Positions 15,990 through 26,987 of a DNA stretch of 64,000 bases are shown in pieces; position 1 is the stretch's first letter, and every line of letters begins with the position of its first letter. The stretch is from NCBI RefSeq assembly GCF_003116135.1, contig NZ_PDOA01000016.1, positions 1-64,000 on the forward strand, given 5' to 3'. The DNA is from Teichococcus aestuarii (GTDB lineage: Bacteria; Pseudomonadota; Alphaproteobacteria; Acetobacterales; Acetobacteraceae). Both the position numbers and the translations under genes were made by a program. Under the pieces are notes generated by a model. The model ran no database searches. It was given only the letters and a program-made list of their open reading frames with translations, and had not been told where the DNA came from.

Positions 15990-18900
15990 ATGACCGGACC
16001 GGTTCCGGACCGGAACCCCACCGTTCGCCTGCACCTGTTGCTAATCGCCCTGGCCGCGCTGCTGCCGGTCTGGGGCCTGGCCGGGCATGTCGCCGGGCGG
16101 ATGGCCGATGCGGAGCGCACGCGGATCGTCACCGCCGCGCAGGGCCGCAGCCGCGAGCTGGCCTTCATGCTGGAGCGCGACCTGCTCAGCCTGCAGGCGG
16201 AGCTGGCGGCGCTCGGCACCTCGCCCAGCCTGCTGGAGGGCAACCTGGCCGCCTTCCGGGCCCAGGCTCTCGCCCTGCCGCTGCGGCAGAAGGCGCGGCT
16301 GCGGCTGACCGACGCCGATGGGCGCGTGCTGATCGACACCGCCGGAACCCCGGAGACCGGAACCCCGGAGGCCGGAGCTCCGGAGACCGGAGCCCCGAAG
16401 GCCGGCGCGGCGGCGCTGGACGCGCCGCCCCAGCGCGGCATTTCCGGCCTGCAGCCCCCCGAGCGGCCGGGCGCGCCCCAGGGCGTCGACATCACCCAGC
16501 CCGTCCCGCAGGCCGAGGGGGGCCCGCCCGAATACTTCCTGGTGGCCACCATCGACCCGGCCTGGCTGTGGGGCCAGCACCTGGAATGGGCCCAGCTGCC
16601 GCCCCGCTGGTCGGCGGCGGTGGCCGATGCCGCCGGCAACATCGTCGCCCGCCGGCCGCGGAAGCCGGAGGATGGCGGTGCCCCCGCGCCCTACGCCGGC
16701 GCGGCGCGGAATGCCCTGCAGGAAGGCCGGCCGCTCGGCTGGGCGCGGGACAATGCGGCGGATGGCCGCCCCCTCTACGTCGCCTGGCACCGGGTCGACA
16801 GCGCGCCCTGGATGGTGCTGGTCAGCCTCCCCAGCCAGATGGTGGATGGCGCGCTGCTGCGGCTGCTCTCGCCCGTGCTGCTGGTGGGCGGCCTGATGCT
16901 GCTGCTGTTCACCGGCGCCCTGGCCTTCTGGGTGGACCGGCGCATGGCGATGCCGCTGGAGCGGCTGGGGCGCATGGCCGCCAGCTTCGGCCGCGGCGTG
17001 GCGCTGCCCCCCTTCCCGCCCACCGGCCTGCGCGAGATCGACAGCGCCGCCGCCGCCCTGGCCAGCGCCGCCACCGAGCGCGACGCGCTGGAGGCCGAGC
17101 GCATCGCCCTCAACGTCCGGCTGCAGACCGTGCTGGAGAGCACGCATGACAGCGTGCTGGTGCTCGACCGCGACGGCACCGTCCTCTACATGAACGGCCG
17201 CGCCCGGGCGCAGATGGGGCCGCAATGCCCCGGCATCGGCCGCCCGCTGCATGAGAGCTTCCCCGGCTGGGAGGCCGGCCCCTTCGGCGCCGCCTGCCAG
17301 CGCGCCGTGGCCGAGGGCACGCCGCAGAGCGCCACCGCCTTCCACCCCGCGCTCGGCCGCTGGATCGCGGCCGACATCTATCCCTCCACCGAGGGGATGT
17401 CCCTGTTCTTCCGCGATGTCAGCGATGAGCGCGCCGCCCAGGCGGCGCTGCGCGAGAGCGAGGCGCGGCTGAAGGCGGTGCTGGAGAACGTCTCCGTCGG
17501 CATGTTGCTGGCCGAGGCGCCGGGCGGGCGCATCCTGCTCGGCAACCGGCGCATGGAGGAGATCCTGCGCCGGCCCGTCCCCCTCTCCGCCGCCGTCGAG
17601 GCCTACCGGGAGGACTGGGAGTGCTACCATGCCGATGGGCGGCGGGTGGACGGCATGGAGTTCCCGCTCGGCCGCGCGCTGCTGACGGGGCTGCCGGCCA
17701 ATGGCGAGTTCCAGCTCCGCCGCGGCGACGGCTCCATGGTCTGGCTGCGCGCCGCCGCCGCGCCGGTGCGCGACGCGCAGGGGCGCGTCACCGGGGCGGT
17801 GGTCGCCCTGTCGGACATCGACGCCGAGCGCCGCGCCGCCGAGGCGCTGCGCGAGAGCGAGCTGCGCTTCCGCACCCTCGCCGAGGCGATCCCGCAGATC
17901 GTCTGGTCCACCCTGCCGGACGGGCGGATCGACTATGTCAATCCGCGCCTGCAGGATTTCACCGGCCTGCCGCCCGGCCTCGCCATGGAGTCGCTGGCCC
18001 GCATCGTCCACCCGCGCGACCAGGGGCGGGCCGAGCGCGCCTGGCAGCGGGCGCTGCGGCGGGGCGAGGCCTTCTCGGCCGAGCTGCGGCTGCTGCGCGC
18101 CGAGGGCGGCTGGCGCTGGTGCGTGGTGCGCGCCCTGCCGGTGCGCGGCAGCGAGGGCACCATCCTGCGCTGGATCGGCGCCGTCACCGACGTGTCGGAA
18201 CTGGCCGAGGCGCGCGAGGAGCTGGCGCGCCAGGTGGCGGCCCAGACCGCCTCGCGCGAGGCGGCGGTGCGCTCCGCGGCGGCGCTGGCGGCCTCGGAAA
18301 GCCGCTTCCGCCGCTTCGCCGAGGCCAGCCCGGACGTGATGTGGATGACCAATGCGGACGGCACGCAGGTGGAGTTCATCAGCCCCGCCTTCGAGCAGAT
18401 CTGGGGCATCCCGCAGGAGCGCCTGCTGGCCGACAAGGTCGTCTGGGCCGATTCGATCCACGCGTCCGACCGCGACCGCGTGCTGGAGGACTGGCGCGGC
18501 TCGCTGCAATCCGGCCGGTTCGACGCCGAATACCGCATCCTGCGGCCGGATGGCGGCATGCGCTGGATCCGCGACATCGGCTTCCCCATCCTCGACGCGC
18601 GGGGGGTGATGACGCGGCGCGGCGGGCTGGCGCGCGACGTGACGGCGGCCAAGGCGGCCGAGGCGCGGCAGATCCTGCTGCTCGGCGAGCTGAACCACCG
18701 GGTCAAGAACACCCTGGCCACGGTGCATTCCCTGGCGTTGCAGACGGCCCGCACCGCCGGCGAGAGCCCGGACGCGATGCCGCGCTTCCTGAAGGACTTC
18801 CAGGCGCGCCTGCTGACGCTGGCGCGCGCGCACGACCTGCTGACGGCCCGCACCTGGCGCGGCGCCACGCTGGAGGACACGGCGCGCGCCGCCCTCGCAC

Positions 18901-19301
18901 CCTGGCAGGCGGCGGCCGAGAACGGCGAGGAGAGGCTGGCCATCAGCGGACCCGCGGTGTGGCTGGCCCCCCGCCAGACGCTGGGCCTGGCGCTGGCCTT
19001 GCATGAACTGGCCACCAATGCCACGAAGCATGGTGCCCTGACCCGTGCCGAGGGGCGCATTCTGGTACGCTGGCAGGGCCTGCCGGACGGAATGGTGCAG
19101 CTGGACTGGCAGGAGCGGAATGGCCCGCCGGCCCGGCAGCCCCTCCGCCGCGGCTTTGGCAGCCGCATGCTTGAAAGGGGCTTGCCAGCGGAGCTGGGTC
19201 TGGGTTCCTCCGTCACCTTGACCTATGCCGAGACTGGCTTCGAGGCAGCGATTCGCTTTCGTCCCGTGAATGGGCCCCAAGTTGAAGAGGAAACCGCATG
19301 A
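15990..19301 (+). CDS. HWE-family sensor histidine kinase with extracytoplasmic sensor and PAS domains
   Basis: 1103 residues. Membrane helix about 14-30, a periplasmic Cache-like sensor (about 31-288), a second helix (about 290-313), a HAMP-like linker, then four PAS-like domains (about 370-890). The kinase core has the HWE H-box LNHRVKN (His near 903), the N-box HELATNATKHG (near 1005) and W-x-E (WQE, near 1040). It should autophosphorylate and pass phosphate to a receiver; the next gene, overlapping by ATGA, is a lone receiver. Unusually, the periplasmic sensor carries four tandem 15-nt units at 16344-16403 that encode a TPETG/APETG-like stretch. Confidence 0.93.
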   Translation: MTGPVPDRNPTVRLHLLLIALAALLPVWGLAGHVAGRMADAERTRIVTAAQGRSRELAFMLERDLLSLQAELAALGTSPSLLEGNLAAFRAQALALPLRQKARLRLTDADGRVLIDTAGTPETGTPEAGAPETGAPKAGAAALDAPPQRGISGLQPPERPGAPQGVDITQPVPQAEGGPPEYFLVATIDPAWLWGQHLEWAQLPPRWSAAVADAAGNIVARRPRKPEDGGAPAPYAGAARNALQEGRPLGWARDNAADGRPLYVAWHRVDSAPWMVLVSLPSQMVDGALLRLLSPVLLVGGLMLLLFTGALAFWVDRRMAMPLERLGRMAASFGRGVALPPFPPTGLREIDSAAAALASAATERDALEAERIALNVRLQTVLESTHDSVLVLDRDGTVLYMNGRARAQMGPQCPGIGRPLHESFPGWEAGPFGAACQRAVAEGTPQSATAFHPALGRWIAADIYPSTEGMSLFFRDVSDERAAQAALRESEARLKAVLENVSVGMLLAEAPGGRILLGNRRMEEILRRPVPLSAAVEAYREDWECYHADGRRVDGMEFPLGRALLTGLPANGEFQLRRGDGSMVWLRAAAAPVRDAQGRVTGAVVALSDIDAERRAAEALRESELRFRTLAEAIPQIVWSTLPDGRIDYVNPRLQDFTGLPPGLAMESLARIVHPRDQGRAERAWQRALRRGEAFSAELRLLRAEGGWRWCVVRALPVRGSEGTILRWIGAVTDVSELAEAREELARQVAAQTASREAAVRSAAALAASESRFRRFAEASPDVMWMTNADGTQVEFISPAFEQIWGIPQERLLADKVVWADSIHASDRDRVLEDWRGSLQSGRFDAEYRILRPDGGMRWIRDIGFPILDARGVMTRRGGLARDVTAAKAAEARQILLLGELNHRVKNTLATVHSLALQTARTAGESPDAMPRFLKDFQARLLTLARAHDLLTARTWRGATLEDTARAALAPWQAAAENGEERLAISGPAVWLAPRQTLGLALALHELATNATKHGALTRAEGRILVRWQGLPDGMVQLDWQERNGPPARQPLRRGFGSRMLERGLPAELGLGSSVTLTYAETGFEAAIRFRPVNGPQVEEETA
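16344..16403 (+). repeat. Four in-frame 15-nt tandem repeats within the kinase sensor domain
   Basis: Units at 16344, 16359, 16374 and 16389 follow GGAACCCCGGAGACC with a few substitutions and encode GTPET, GTPEA, GAPET and GAPKA. The length keeps the reading frame, so copy number could vary without breaking the gene. Confidence 0.8.
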
Positions 19302-19657
19302 GCGGACTGAACGGCCGCCGCATTCTGGTCGTCGAGGATGAGGCGCTGATTGCGATGCTGGTCGAGGATGCGCTGCTGGAGGCCGGAGCCCACGTTCTTG
19401 GTCCGGCCGCGACGGTGGAGGAGGCCATGGCGCTGTTCGATTCGGAGCATCCGGAAGCCGCCGTGCTCGATATCAACCTCGCCGGCCAGGCTTCCATCCC
19501 CGTGGCGGACCGGCTGGTGGCGCACGCCATTCCCTTCGTCGTCGCCACCGGCTACGGCGCGGCGGGGCTGCCGGAACGGCACCGCAACGTGCCGGTCCTG
19601 GCCAAGCCCTACGACCCGCACGACCTCATCGCCGCGCTGGAGCGGGTCTGCCGCTGA
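19298..19657 (+). CDS. Single-domain response regulator
   Basis: 119 residues forming only a receiver domain. Acidic pocket E13-D14, phosphoacceptor D58 (VLDINLAG), T84 and K103 (LAKPYD) are all present. Its ATG overlaps the stop of the HWE kinase (ATGA), so the two are made together and the kinase is the likely phosphodonor. It has no output domain, so it may work by protein binding or as a phosphate sink, as in alphaproteobacterial stress or light pathways. Confidence 0.93.
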   Translation: MSGLNGRRILVVEDEALIAMLVEDALLEAGAHVLGPAATVEEAMALFDSEHPEAAVLDINLAGQASIPVADRLVAHAIPFVVATGYGAAGLPERHRNVPVLAKPYDPHDLIAALERVCR

Positions 19658-19660
19658 CGG

Positions 19661-19690
19661 AAAAGGCCGGGGAAGCGGACCTCCCCGGCC
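19661..19690. terminator. Terminator between the receiver gene and mtnP
   Basis: A 9-bp perfect stem (19665-19673 with 19682-19690) lies between converging genes. The A run at 19661-19664 gives a U tract for the minus-strand (mtnP) transcript. Confidence 0.65.
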
Positions 19691-19720
19691 CCTGCCCCGG
19701 CCTGCGCGGGCGTGGCGCCC

Positions 19721-20620
<900 letters not shown>

Positions 20621-20674
20621 CGGATGTCCCTCCGGTGGGTGTCGGCCGGGGCGCGCGCGTGGCGCCGGGCGTGG

Positions 20675-20700
20675 AAAAGGGCCGCCCGGGCGGGCGGCCC
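20675..20700 (-). terminator. Rho-independent terminator of the petABC operon
   Basis: A GC-rich palindrome (about 10-bp arms, 20679-20688 with 20691-20700) is followed on the minus strand by UUUU (A run 20675-20678). It lies about 60 nt past the cytochrome c1 stop. Confidence 0.7.
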
Positions 20701-20758
20701 CTGATTCGCTCAAGATCTCTGCGGCAGGGACCGCTCCCGGTGGGCGATCCCGTGCAGG

Positions 20759-21574
20759 TTACGTGACCGGGTCGCCGCCGACGCGGGCCCAGATCTTCCG
20801 CTTCACGGCATAGGTCAGGCCGCCCAGGATGATCAGGAACAGGATGATGCGCACGCCCATGGCGCGGCGGGTCTCCAGCTCCGGCTCGGCCGCCCAGGCC
20901 AGGAAGGCCGAGACGTCGCGCGTCATCTGGTCCACCGTGGCGCGGGTGCCGTCGGCGTACTGGATCTGGCCGTCGCTGTTGATCGGCGGCGCCATGCCGA
21001 TCTGATGACCGGGGAAGTACTTGTTGTAGTACATCCCCTCCATGACGGTGACGCCGGCGGGCGGCGGGTCCTCGTAGCCGGTCAGCAGCGCATGGATGTA
21101 GTCCGCGCCGCCGACACGGGCCTTGACGATCACCGACAGGTCGGGCGGCAGGGCGCCGTTGTTCGCCGCGCGCGCCGCCGCGTCATTGGGGAAGGGACGG
21201 CGGAAGCGGTCGGAGGCGCGGCCGGGGCGCTCGAACATCTCGCCATCGTCGTTCGGGCCGTCCTGGATCTGGTAGCTGGCCGCGACGGCCGCCACCTGCT
21301 CGGCGGAGAGCCCGATGTCGCGCAGGTTGCGGTAGGAGAGCAGCCGCATCGAGTGGCAGGCCGCGCAGACCTCCTTGTAGACCTGGAAGCCGCGCTGCAG
21401 CTCGCCCCGGTCGAAGGTGCCGAACAGCCCGTCGAAGGAGTAGCGGGTGTCGGGGATCTCGATGTTCCCTTCCGCCGCCTGAGCGCCGGGTGCGGCCATC
21501 AGCCCGAGGGAGAGAGCGGCGGCGAGGGCCGCCGCCTTCAGTTTCAGGGCGGGGAGTTTACGCACCGGCATCAT
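20759..21574 (-). CDS. petC: Cytochrome c1 of the bc1 complex
   Basis: 271 residues. Signal peptide (about 1-33), one heme-c site CAACH (Cys70, Cys73, His74), the [10 protein letters not shown] region that includes a probable Met ligand segment, and a C-terminal membrane anchor (about 241-258) ending in a basic tail. It passes electrons from the Rieske protein to soluble cytochrome c. The first of two adjacent ATGs overlaps the cytochrome b stop (ATGA), with GGAG upstream inside petB. Third gene of the operon. Confidence 0.97.
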   Translation of the reverse strand: MMPVRKLPALKLKAAALAAALSLGLMAAPGAQAAEGNIEIPDTRYSFDGLFGTFDRGELQRGFQVYKEVCAACHSMRLLSYRNLRDIGLSAEQVAAVAASYQIQDGPNDDGEMFERPGRASDRFRRPFPNDAAARAANNGALPPDLSVIVKARVGGADYIHALLTGYEDPPPAGVTVMEGMYYNKYFPGHQIGMAPPINSDGQIQYADGTRATVDQMTRDVSAFLAWAAEPELETRRAMGVRIILFLIILGGLTYAVKRKIWARVGGDPVT

Positions 21575-22842
21575 GCCTTCTCCATGGGCTTGGCCACGGC
21601 GGCGCCGGGCAGGGGGCCGCCGCCACGCAGCACGGCCTTGGCAATGCTCTCAGGCAGCGGGAGCGGCCGCTCGATCTTCGCCAGCAGGGGGAGGATCACC
21701 AGGAAGTAGGCGAAGTAGTAGGCCGTGGAGAGACGGGCGATCAGCACGTAGACGCCCTCGGCCGGCATGCCGCCCGCCCACATCAGGACGAAGAAGTTCA
21801 CGCCCCACAGCATCAGGAACCACTTGGCGATCGGGCGGAAGCGCATGGAGCGCACCGGCGAGCGGTCCAGCCAGGGCAGCACGAACAGGATGGCGATGGC
21901 GCCGAACATCATCAGCACGCCGCCGAGCTTGTTCGGCACCGCGCGGAGGATGGCGTAGAAGGGCAGGAAGTACCACTCGGGCACGATGTGCGCCGGCGTC
22001 ACCAGCGGGTTGGCCGGGATGTAGTTGTCCGGGTGGCCCAGGTAGTTCGGGCTGAAGAACACCAGGAAGGCGAAGACGATCAGGTAGACGATGATCCCGA
22101 CGCTGTCCTTGATGGTGTAGTAGGGGTGGAAGGGCAGCGTGTCCTGCGGACCCTTCGGCTCGATGCCCAGCGGGTTGTTGGAGCCGGTGATGTGCAGCGC
22201 GGCGATGTGCAGGAACACCACGCCGGCGATCACGAAGGGCAGCAGGTAGTGCAGGCTGAAGAAGCGGTTCAGCGTCGGATTGTCGACCGAGAAGCCGCCC
22301 CACAGCAGGGTCACGATGGCGTCGCCCACCAGCGGGATGGCGGAGAACAGGTTGGTGATGACGGTGGCGCCCCAGAAGGACATCTGGCCCCAGGGCAGCA
22401 CGTAGCCCATGAAGGCGGTGGCCATCATCAGCAGGAAGATGGTGACGCCGAGCATCCAGAGCAGCTCACGCGGCGCCTTGTAGGAGCCGTAGTAGAGGTT
22501 GCGCCAGATGTGCACGATCACCACGATGAAGAACATGCTGGCGCCGTTCATGTGAACGTAGCGGATCAGCCAGCCGTAGTTCACGTCGCGCATGATGCGC
22601 TCCACGCTCTCGAAGGCGAGCGAGGTGTGCGCGGTGTAGTTCATGGCCAGGAAGATGCCGGTGGCGATCATGATCATCAGGTTGATCATCGCCAGCGCGC
22701 CGAAATTCCAGAAGTAGTTGAAATTCCGGGGAGTCGGGAAGGTCCCGTACTCCTTTTGCATCATGGTGAACACCGGCATGCGCTGGTCGATCCAGCGCAC
22801 CACCGGGTTTGTGAAGCTGCTCTCGTGCAGGCCGGATGCCAT
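21571..22842 (-). CDS. petB: Cytochrome b of the bc1 complex
   Basis: 423 residues with eight membrane helices. The N-terminal half carries the heme-b histidines in helices II and IV ([12 protein letters not shown] is part of this region), and the second half has the quinol-site stretch [13 protein letters not shown] (PEWY motif), diagnostic for cytochrome b. It oxidises ubiquinol at Qo and reduces quinone at Qi. Located 12 nt after petA and overlapping petC. Confidence 0.98.
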   Translation of the reverse strand: MASGLHESSFTNPVVRWIDQRMPVFTMMQKEYGTFPTPRNFNYFWNFGALAMINLMIMIATGIFLAMNYTAHTSLAFESVERIMRDVNYGWLIRYVHMNGASMFFIVVIVHIWRNLYYGSYKAPRELLWMLGVTIFLLMMATAFMGYVLPWGQMSFWGATVITNLFSAIPLVGDAIVTLLWGGFSVDNPTLNRFFSLHYLLPFVIAGVVFLHIAALHITGSNNPLGIEPKGPQDTLPFHPYYTIKDSVGIIVYLIVFAFLVFFSPNYLGHPDNYIPANPLVTPAHIVPEWYFLPFYAILRAVPNKLGGVLMMFGAIAILFVLPWLDRSPVRSMRFRPIAKWFLMLWGVNFFVLMWAGGMPAEGVYVLIARLSTAYYFAYFLVILPLLAKIERPLPLPESIAKAVLRGGGPLPGAAVAKPMEKA

Positions 22843-22854
22843 GGGGTGCGGTCC

Positions 22855-23442
22855 TCAGCCGATGCGGATCTGGGTATCGGAGGTAAAGCTGTATTCCGGA
22901 ACCGCAAGGTTCGTCGGCGCCGGGCCGCGGCGGATACGGCCGGAGGTGTCGTAGTGGCTGCCATGGCAGGGGCAGAACCAGCCGCCGAAATCGCCGCGGG
23001 CGTCGGTCGGCCGCTGGCCCAGCGGCACGCAGCCCAGGTGGGTGCAGACGCCCAGCACCACCAGCCAGGGCTTGCGCTCCACGCGGGCGCTGTCCGGCTG
23101 CGGGTCGCGCAGCTCGCCCAGCGGCACGGTCTCGGCCTCCTGGATCTCCTGCGCCGTGCGGTGGCGCACGAAGACCGGCTTGCCGCGCCACATCACGGTC
23201 ACGGCCTGGCCCTCAGTGATGTGGGCGAGGTTCACATCGGTGCTGGCCAGCGCCAGCACGTCCTTGGCGGGGTTCATCGAGTGGATGAACGGCCAGACGA
23301 TGGCGCCCACGCCGACCGCCGCGAAGGAGCCCGCCGCCAGTTTTAGGAAGTCCCGTTTGGTGCCCTGGTCGGGGCCATGGGCACCTTCCCCATGGGCGCC
23401 ACCCATTTCGGGGGAGCTGCTCGGCGCAAGCGTATCGGCCAT
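22855..23442 (-). CDS. petA: Rieske iron-sulfur subunit of the bc1 complex
   Basis: 195 residues. A Tat-type N-terminus with KRDFLK (a Lys-Arg variant of the twin arginine, about 29-34) and a membrane helix (35-53) lead to the Rieske domain. Cluster ligands are C133-T-H135 and C157-P-C-H160, with the disulfide pair C138/C159. The N-terminal extension is rich in Gly/His (HGEGAHGP). First gene of petABC; a good promoter lies about 130 nt upstream. Confidence 0.98.
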   Translation of the reverse strand: MADTLAPSSSPEMGGAHGEGAHGPDQGTKRDFLKLAAGSFAAVGVGAIVWPFIHSMNPAKDVLALASTDVNLAHITEGQAVTVMWRGKPVFVRHRTAQEIQEAETVPLGELRDPQPDSARVERKPWLVVLGVCTHLGCVPLGQRPTDARGDFGGWFCPCHGSHYDTSGRIRRGPAPTNLAVPEYSFTSDTQIRIG

Positions 23443-23745
23443 GCCTCATCGTCCCTTTTGGCGGCCGCCCCGATATCCTGGCAGGCGGGCCGACCGCTAA
23501 TCCCTGTCCGCAGAACTGCGGCAGCGACGGCCACGCGCGAAGCCGCGCTGCAACACCGTGCGCCGGCGCCATATAAAGGCAGGCGTAGCAGGGTGGCAAT
23601 TGCTGCGGGCGCTGCCGTGCGACATGCGGCACGCTTCCGGCCCTTCCTGCCGCGCCCACGCCACACCGGTTGCGGCCGGCCGGACGCCGCGCTAGCGCCG
23701 CCCCGCGCCCCGCCGACCGGGCCGCCGCAGGAGTTCCGCCCCGCC
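23443..23745. other. Divergent intergenic region between petA and hemF
   Basis: About 300 nt with no convincing gene. It holds the petA promoter candidate at 23570-23599, in the most AT-rich part. No terminator, repeat or FNR/Fur-type box was seen. The remainder appears to be untranslated leader of petA and GC-rich upstream sequence of hemF. Confidence 0.6.
23570..23599 (-). promoter_or_regulatory. Candidate sigma-70 promoter of petABC
   Basis: On the minus strand TTGCCA (-35, 23594-23599), an 18-nt spacer and TATATG (-10, 23570-23575). The predicted start is near 23563, giving a leader of about 120 nt. Confidence 0.5.
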
Positions 23746-24660
23746 ATGCCCGACACCCCGCCCCTCCCCGCCCACGGCGCCCATCCGCTGGCCGAGCCCG
23801 CCCGGGCCTGGTTCGAGTCGCTGCGCGACCGGCTCTGCGCCGCCTTCGAGGCGATCGAGGACGAGCTGGAGAGCGGGCCGCATGCCGGGCTGGCCCCTGG
23901 CCGCTTCCAGCGCAGCGCCTGGGAGCGGACGGATGGCGACAGGCCGGGCGGCGGCGGCGTCATGTCTGTCATGAAGGGGCGGGTGTTCGAGAAGGTGGGG
24001 GTGAACGTCTCCACCGTCTGGGGCGAGTTCAGCCCGGAATTCCGCAAGCAGATTCCCGGCGCCGAGGAGGACCCGCGCTTCCTGGCCACCGGCGTCTCGC
24101 TGGTGGCGCACATGCGCTCCCCCCGCGTGCCGGCGGCGCACATGAACACCCGCTTCATCACCACCCGCCGCACCTGGTTCGGCGGCGGCGGCGACCTGAC
24201 GCCGATGGACATGCAGGCGCCCGAGTCGCTGGCGGACGGCGCCAGCTTCCACGCCGCCTTCCAGGCCGCCTGCGACCGGCACGACCCCGCCTACTACCCG
24301 CGCTTCAAGGCCTGGTGCGACGAGTACTTCTTCCTCCCCCACCGCAACGAGCCACGCGGCCTGGGCGGCATCTTCTACGACTGGCTGGGGCGGGACGAGC
24401 CGGAGGGCGAGAACCTCGCCGCGCATTTCGCCTTCACCCGCGACGTGGGCGAGGCCTTCCTCGCCGCCTACCCCGCCATCATCCGCCGCCGCATGCACGA
24501 GCCCTGGACCGGGGCGGAGCGCGAGCACCAGCTCATCCGCCGCGGCCGCTACGTCGAGTTCAACCTGCTGCACGACCGCGGCACGCTGTTCGGCCTGCGC
24601 ACCGGCGGCAACACCGAGGCCATCCTGATGTCCATGCCGCCCGAGGTGCGCTGGCCCTGA
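23746..24660 (+). CDS. hemF: Oxygen-dependent coproporphyrinogen III oxidase
   Basis: 304 residues, typical for HemF. The signature [16 protein letters not shown] and the C-terminal [15 protein letters not shown] and [16 protein letters not shown] motifs are all present. It decarboxylates two propionates of coproporphyrinogen III using O2, a late step of heme synthesis. The start is preceded by AGGAG 12 nt upstream. Divergent from the bc1 operon, whose cytochromes need heme. Confidence 0.97.
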   Translation: MPDTPPLPAHGAHPLAEPARAWFESLRDRLCAAFEAIEDELESGPHAGLAPGRFQRSAWERTDGDRPGGGGVMSVMKGRVFEKVGVNVSTVWGEFSPEFRKQIPGAEEDPRFLATGVSLVAHMRSPRVPAAHMNTRFITTRRTWFGGGGDLTPMDMQAPESLADGASFHAAFQAACDRHDPAYYPRFKAWCDEYFFLPHRNEPRGLGGIFYDWLGRDEPEGENLAAHFAFTRDVGEAFLAAYPAIIRRRMHEPWTGAEREHQLIRRGRYVEFNLLHDRGTLFGLRTGGNTEAILMSMPPEVRWP

Positions 24661-24768
24661 GGGGCGGCCCGGAGCGGCGATGAAAGGCGGCGGGGAGGGG
24701 TGGCGCGGACGCGCCGCTTTCCGGCATCTTGCCCCGGTCCAAGAGAACGAGACCGGAGGATTCGCCCG

Positions 24769-25767
24769 ATGACCACCCGCCGCACCCTGCTGGGCGCCGC
24801 CCTGGCCCTGCCCAGCTTGGCCCTGCCCACCCTCGCCACCCAGGCCCGCGCCCAGGGCGCCGGCAACTGGCCGGACCGCCCGGTGCGCATGGTCGTGCCC
24901 TACCCGCCCGGCGGCTCCACCGACCTGCTGACCCGCCTGCTCTGCGAGCGGCTGTCGCAGAAGCTCGGCCAGAACTTCGTGGTGGAGAACCGCCCCGGCG
25001 CCGGCGGCAACATCGGCATGGACGCCGTGGCCAAGGCCACGCCCGACGGCTACACCTTCGGCGCCGCCACGATCGGGCATTTCTCGATCAACCAGTATCT
25101 CTACAGCCGCATGCCGTGGGACATCGACCGGGACTTCATCCCCGTCTCCCTCACCTGGGAATTCCCCAACGTGGTGGTGGTCTCCAGCCAGCACGTGCCG
25201 GCGAAGACGCTGCAGGAATTCATCGACTGGGTGCGCAAGCAGCCCAACGGCGTCTCCTACGGCTCGCCCGGCGTCGGCACCACGCCGCACCTCTCGGGCG
25301 AGATCTTCCGCAACCGGCTGAAGCTGGATGCCACCCACGTCCCCTTCCGCGGCGCGGCGCAGACCATCCCGGCCATGCTCTCGGGCGACGTCACCTTCGC
25401 CATCGACAACCTCGCCTCCTACGTGCCGGTGATCCAGGAGGGGCGGATGCGGGCGCTGGCCGTGACCGGCGCCCAGCGCTGGCCGACCCTGCCCGACGTG
25501 CCGACCATGGCCGAGGCGGGGATGGAGGATTTCGTCATCACCTCCTGGGGCGCCTTTGTGGCGCCCGCCGGCACGCCGCGCCCGATCGTCGACAAGATGA
25601 ACGCGGCGCTGCGCGAGATCGCCGCCGACGAGGCGCTGAAGCAGCGCTTCCTGCAGGCCGGCGGCACGCCGCTCTGGTCCACGCCGGAGGACGCCATCGC
25701 CCGCGGCAAGGCGGAGCGGCCGATGTGGCAGGACGCCGTGAAGTCCTCCGGCGCCCGGGCGGACTGA
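24769..25767 (+). CDS. Bug/TctC-family periplasmic substrate-binding protein (second copy)
   Basis: 332 residues. Signal peptide with an MTTRRTLLGAAL start (twin Arg, possibly Tat) and cleavage after ARAQ (about 28). Bug hallmarks are WPDRPVRMVVPYPPGGSTD and PDGYTFG. It is related to the protein at 14.8 kb only at family level. No tripartite membrane genes are adjacent. CGGAGG lies 11 nt upstream of the start. Ligand unknown, probably a small carboxylate. Confidence 0.9.
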   Translation: MTTRRTLLGAALALPSLALPTLATQARAQGAGNWPDRPVRMVVPYPPGGSTDLLTRLLCERLSQKLGQNFVVENRPGAGGNIGMDAVAKATPDGYTFGAATIGHFSINQYLYSRMPWDIDRDFIPVSLTWEFPNVVVVSSQHVPAKTLQEFIDWVRKQPNGVSYGSPGVGTTPHLSGEIFRNRLKLDATHVPFRGAAQTIPAMLSGDVTFAIDNLASYVPVIQEGRMRALAVTGAQRWPTLPDVPTMAEAGMEDFVITSWGAFVAPAGTPRPIVDKMNAALREIAADEALKQRFLQAGGTPLWSTPEDAIARGKAERPMWQDAVKSSGARAD

Positions 25768-25867
25768 AGCGGCGCCCCGCCCCCGCCTCCTGGCGCGCCA
25801 TGCGCCGGGGGCGGGGCAGGAACATCCGGCCTTGGCGCGGGGCCGGCGCGGCGCCATACCCCGGGGC

Positions 25868-26536
25868 ATGGCGCAGGACCTCACCTCCCCCGCCGGGCGG
25901 CGCGCCGCCTGGCTCAACAGCCTGTTCGTCGACCACGCCGTGCTGCGGCTGGCCTGGCGCAACTGGGGCGTGGTGGCGCCCGGCCGCCTCTACCGCTCCA
26001 ACCACCCGAGCCCCTTCCAGATGCGGCTGGCGGTGAAGGGCACGGGCATCCGCAGCATCATCAACCTGCGCGGCCACCGGGAGAGCTGCGGCTCCGACGC
26101 GCTGGGCCGCGCCATGGCGGCGGAGCTCGGGCTGGAGCATGTGGACGCGCCACTGGAATCGCGCGGCGCCCCGCACAAGGACCGGATGCTGCGGCTGGCG
26201 GAGATCTTCACCCGCCTGCCGGAGCCGATCCTGATCCACTGCAAATCCGGCGCCGACCGCACCGGGCTGGCCGCCGGCCTCTGGCTGCTGCTGCAGGGGG
26301 AGAGCGTGGAGGTGGCGATGCGCCAGCTCTCCTGGCGGCACGGCCATGTCTCGGCCAGCAAGACCGGCATCCTCGATGCCTTCTTCCGCGAATACGCCCG
26401 CTTCCTGAGCGCCCACGGCCCCAAGCCCTTCCTGGACTGGGTGCGCGAGGATTACGACGAGGACGCGCTGCGCGCCGCCTTCCGCAGCCGCGCCTGGGCG
26501 GACCGGCTGGTGGACGGCATCCTGCGCCGGGAGTGA
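25868..26536 (+). CDS. Tyrosine/dual-specificity phosphatase-like protein
   Basis: 222 residues. The catalytic loop HCKSGADRTG (Cys-x5-Arg) is intact, and the upstream part (VAPGRLYRSNHPSP, IRSIINLRG) matches the bacterial tyrosine phosphatase-like family related to plant and fungal DSPs. It probably dephosphorylates a protein, phosphoinositide or nucleotide-like substrate in the cytoplasm; no signal peptide. Start chosen at MAQDLTSPAGR; an ATG 12 codons upstream is possible, and no clear ribosome-binding site separates them. Confidence 0.85.
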   Translation: MAQDLTSPAGRRAAWLNSLFVDHAVLRLAWRNWGVVAPGRLYRSNHPSPFQMRLAVKGTGIRSIINLRGHRESCGSDALGRAMAAELGLEHVDAPLESRGAPHKDRMLRLAEIFTRLPEPILIHCKSGADRTGLAAGLWLLLQGESVEVAMRQLSWRHGHVSASKTGILDAFFREYARFLSAHGPKPFLDWVREDYDEDALRAAFRSRAWADRLVDGILRRE

Positions 26537-26552
26537 GGCGGCCGGCCGCGGC

Positions 26553-26987
26553 TCAGCGGCCGGCGGGCGGCACCGGGCAGGCGAGGTCGCCTTCCCCGCA
26601 GTTCAGATAGGCCTGGAGCGCCTCCAGGCGCTGCCGCGTCAGCCCCAGCAGGCATCCGGACTGCGCCGCCGGGTGGAAGGAGCCGCCGCGCGAACCGGCG
26701 GTGGCGAAGGCGCATTCCGCGTCCCGGAAGCGGAGCCAGGCCCGCTGCGCCTCGGTCAGCGGGGCGCGCAGCGGCGAATCCTCGCCCAGCCGGGCGATGA
26801 GGGCGCGGTAGGCCGCGTTCAGCGCCAGGTCGGCCTCGCCGAGCTCCCGGGCGAGGCAGGCATTCATCCCCGCCTGCGTCTCCTCCGCGCCGCAGGCCGG
26901 CGCGGCGCGCGCCGGGCCGGGCACAGCCAGCGCCAGCAGCAGCGCCGCCAGCCCCGTGGCGGCCGGGATACGCCGGGCCCGCATCAT
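26553..26987 (-). CDS. LprI/DUF1311-type exported protein (lysozyme-inhibitor-like)
   Basis: 144 residues. Signal peptide to about residue 29, then a DUF1311-like helical domain with paired cysteines (C-x13-C: CGAEETQAGMNAC) and the family motif LTEAQRAWLRFRDAEC. Proteins of this family include the mycobacterial lysozyme inhibitor LprI, but most are uncharacterised. Its ATG overlaps the stop of the upstream ABC exporter (ATGA), so it is translated with it. Confidence 0.85.
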   Translation of the reverse strand: MMRARRIPAATGLAALLLALAVPGPARAAPACGAEETQAGMNACLARELGEADLALNAAYRALIARLGEDSPLRAPLTEAQRAWLRFRDAECAFATAGSRGGSFHPAAQSGCLLGLTRQRLEALQAYLNCGEGDLACPVPPAGR

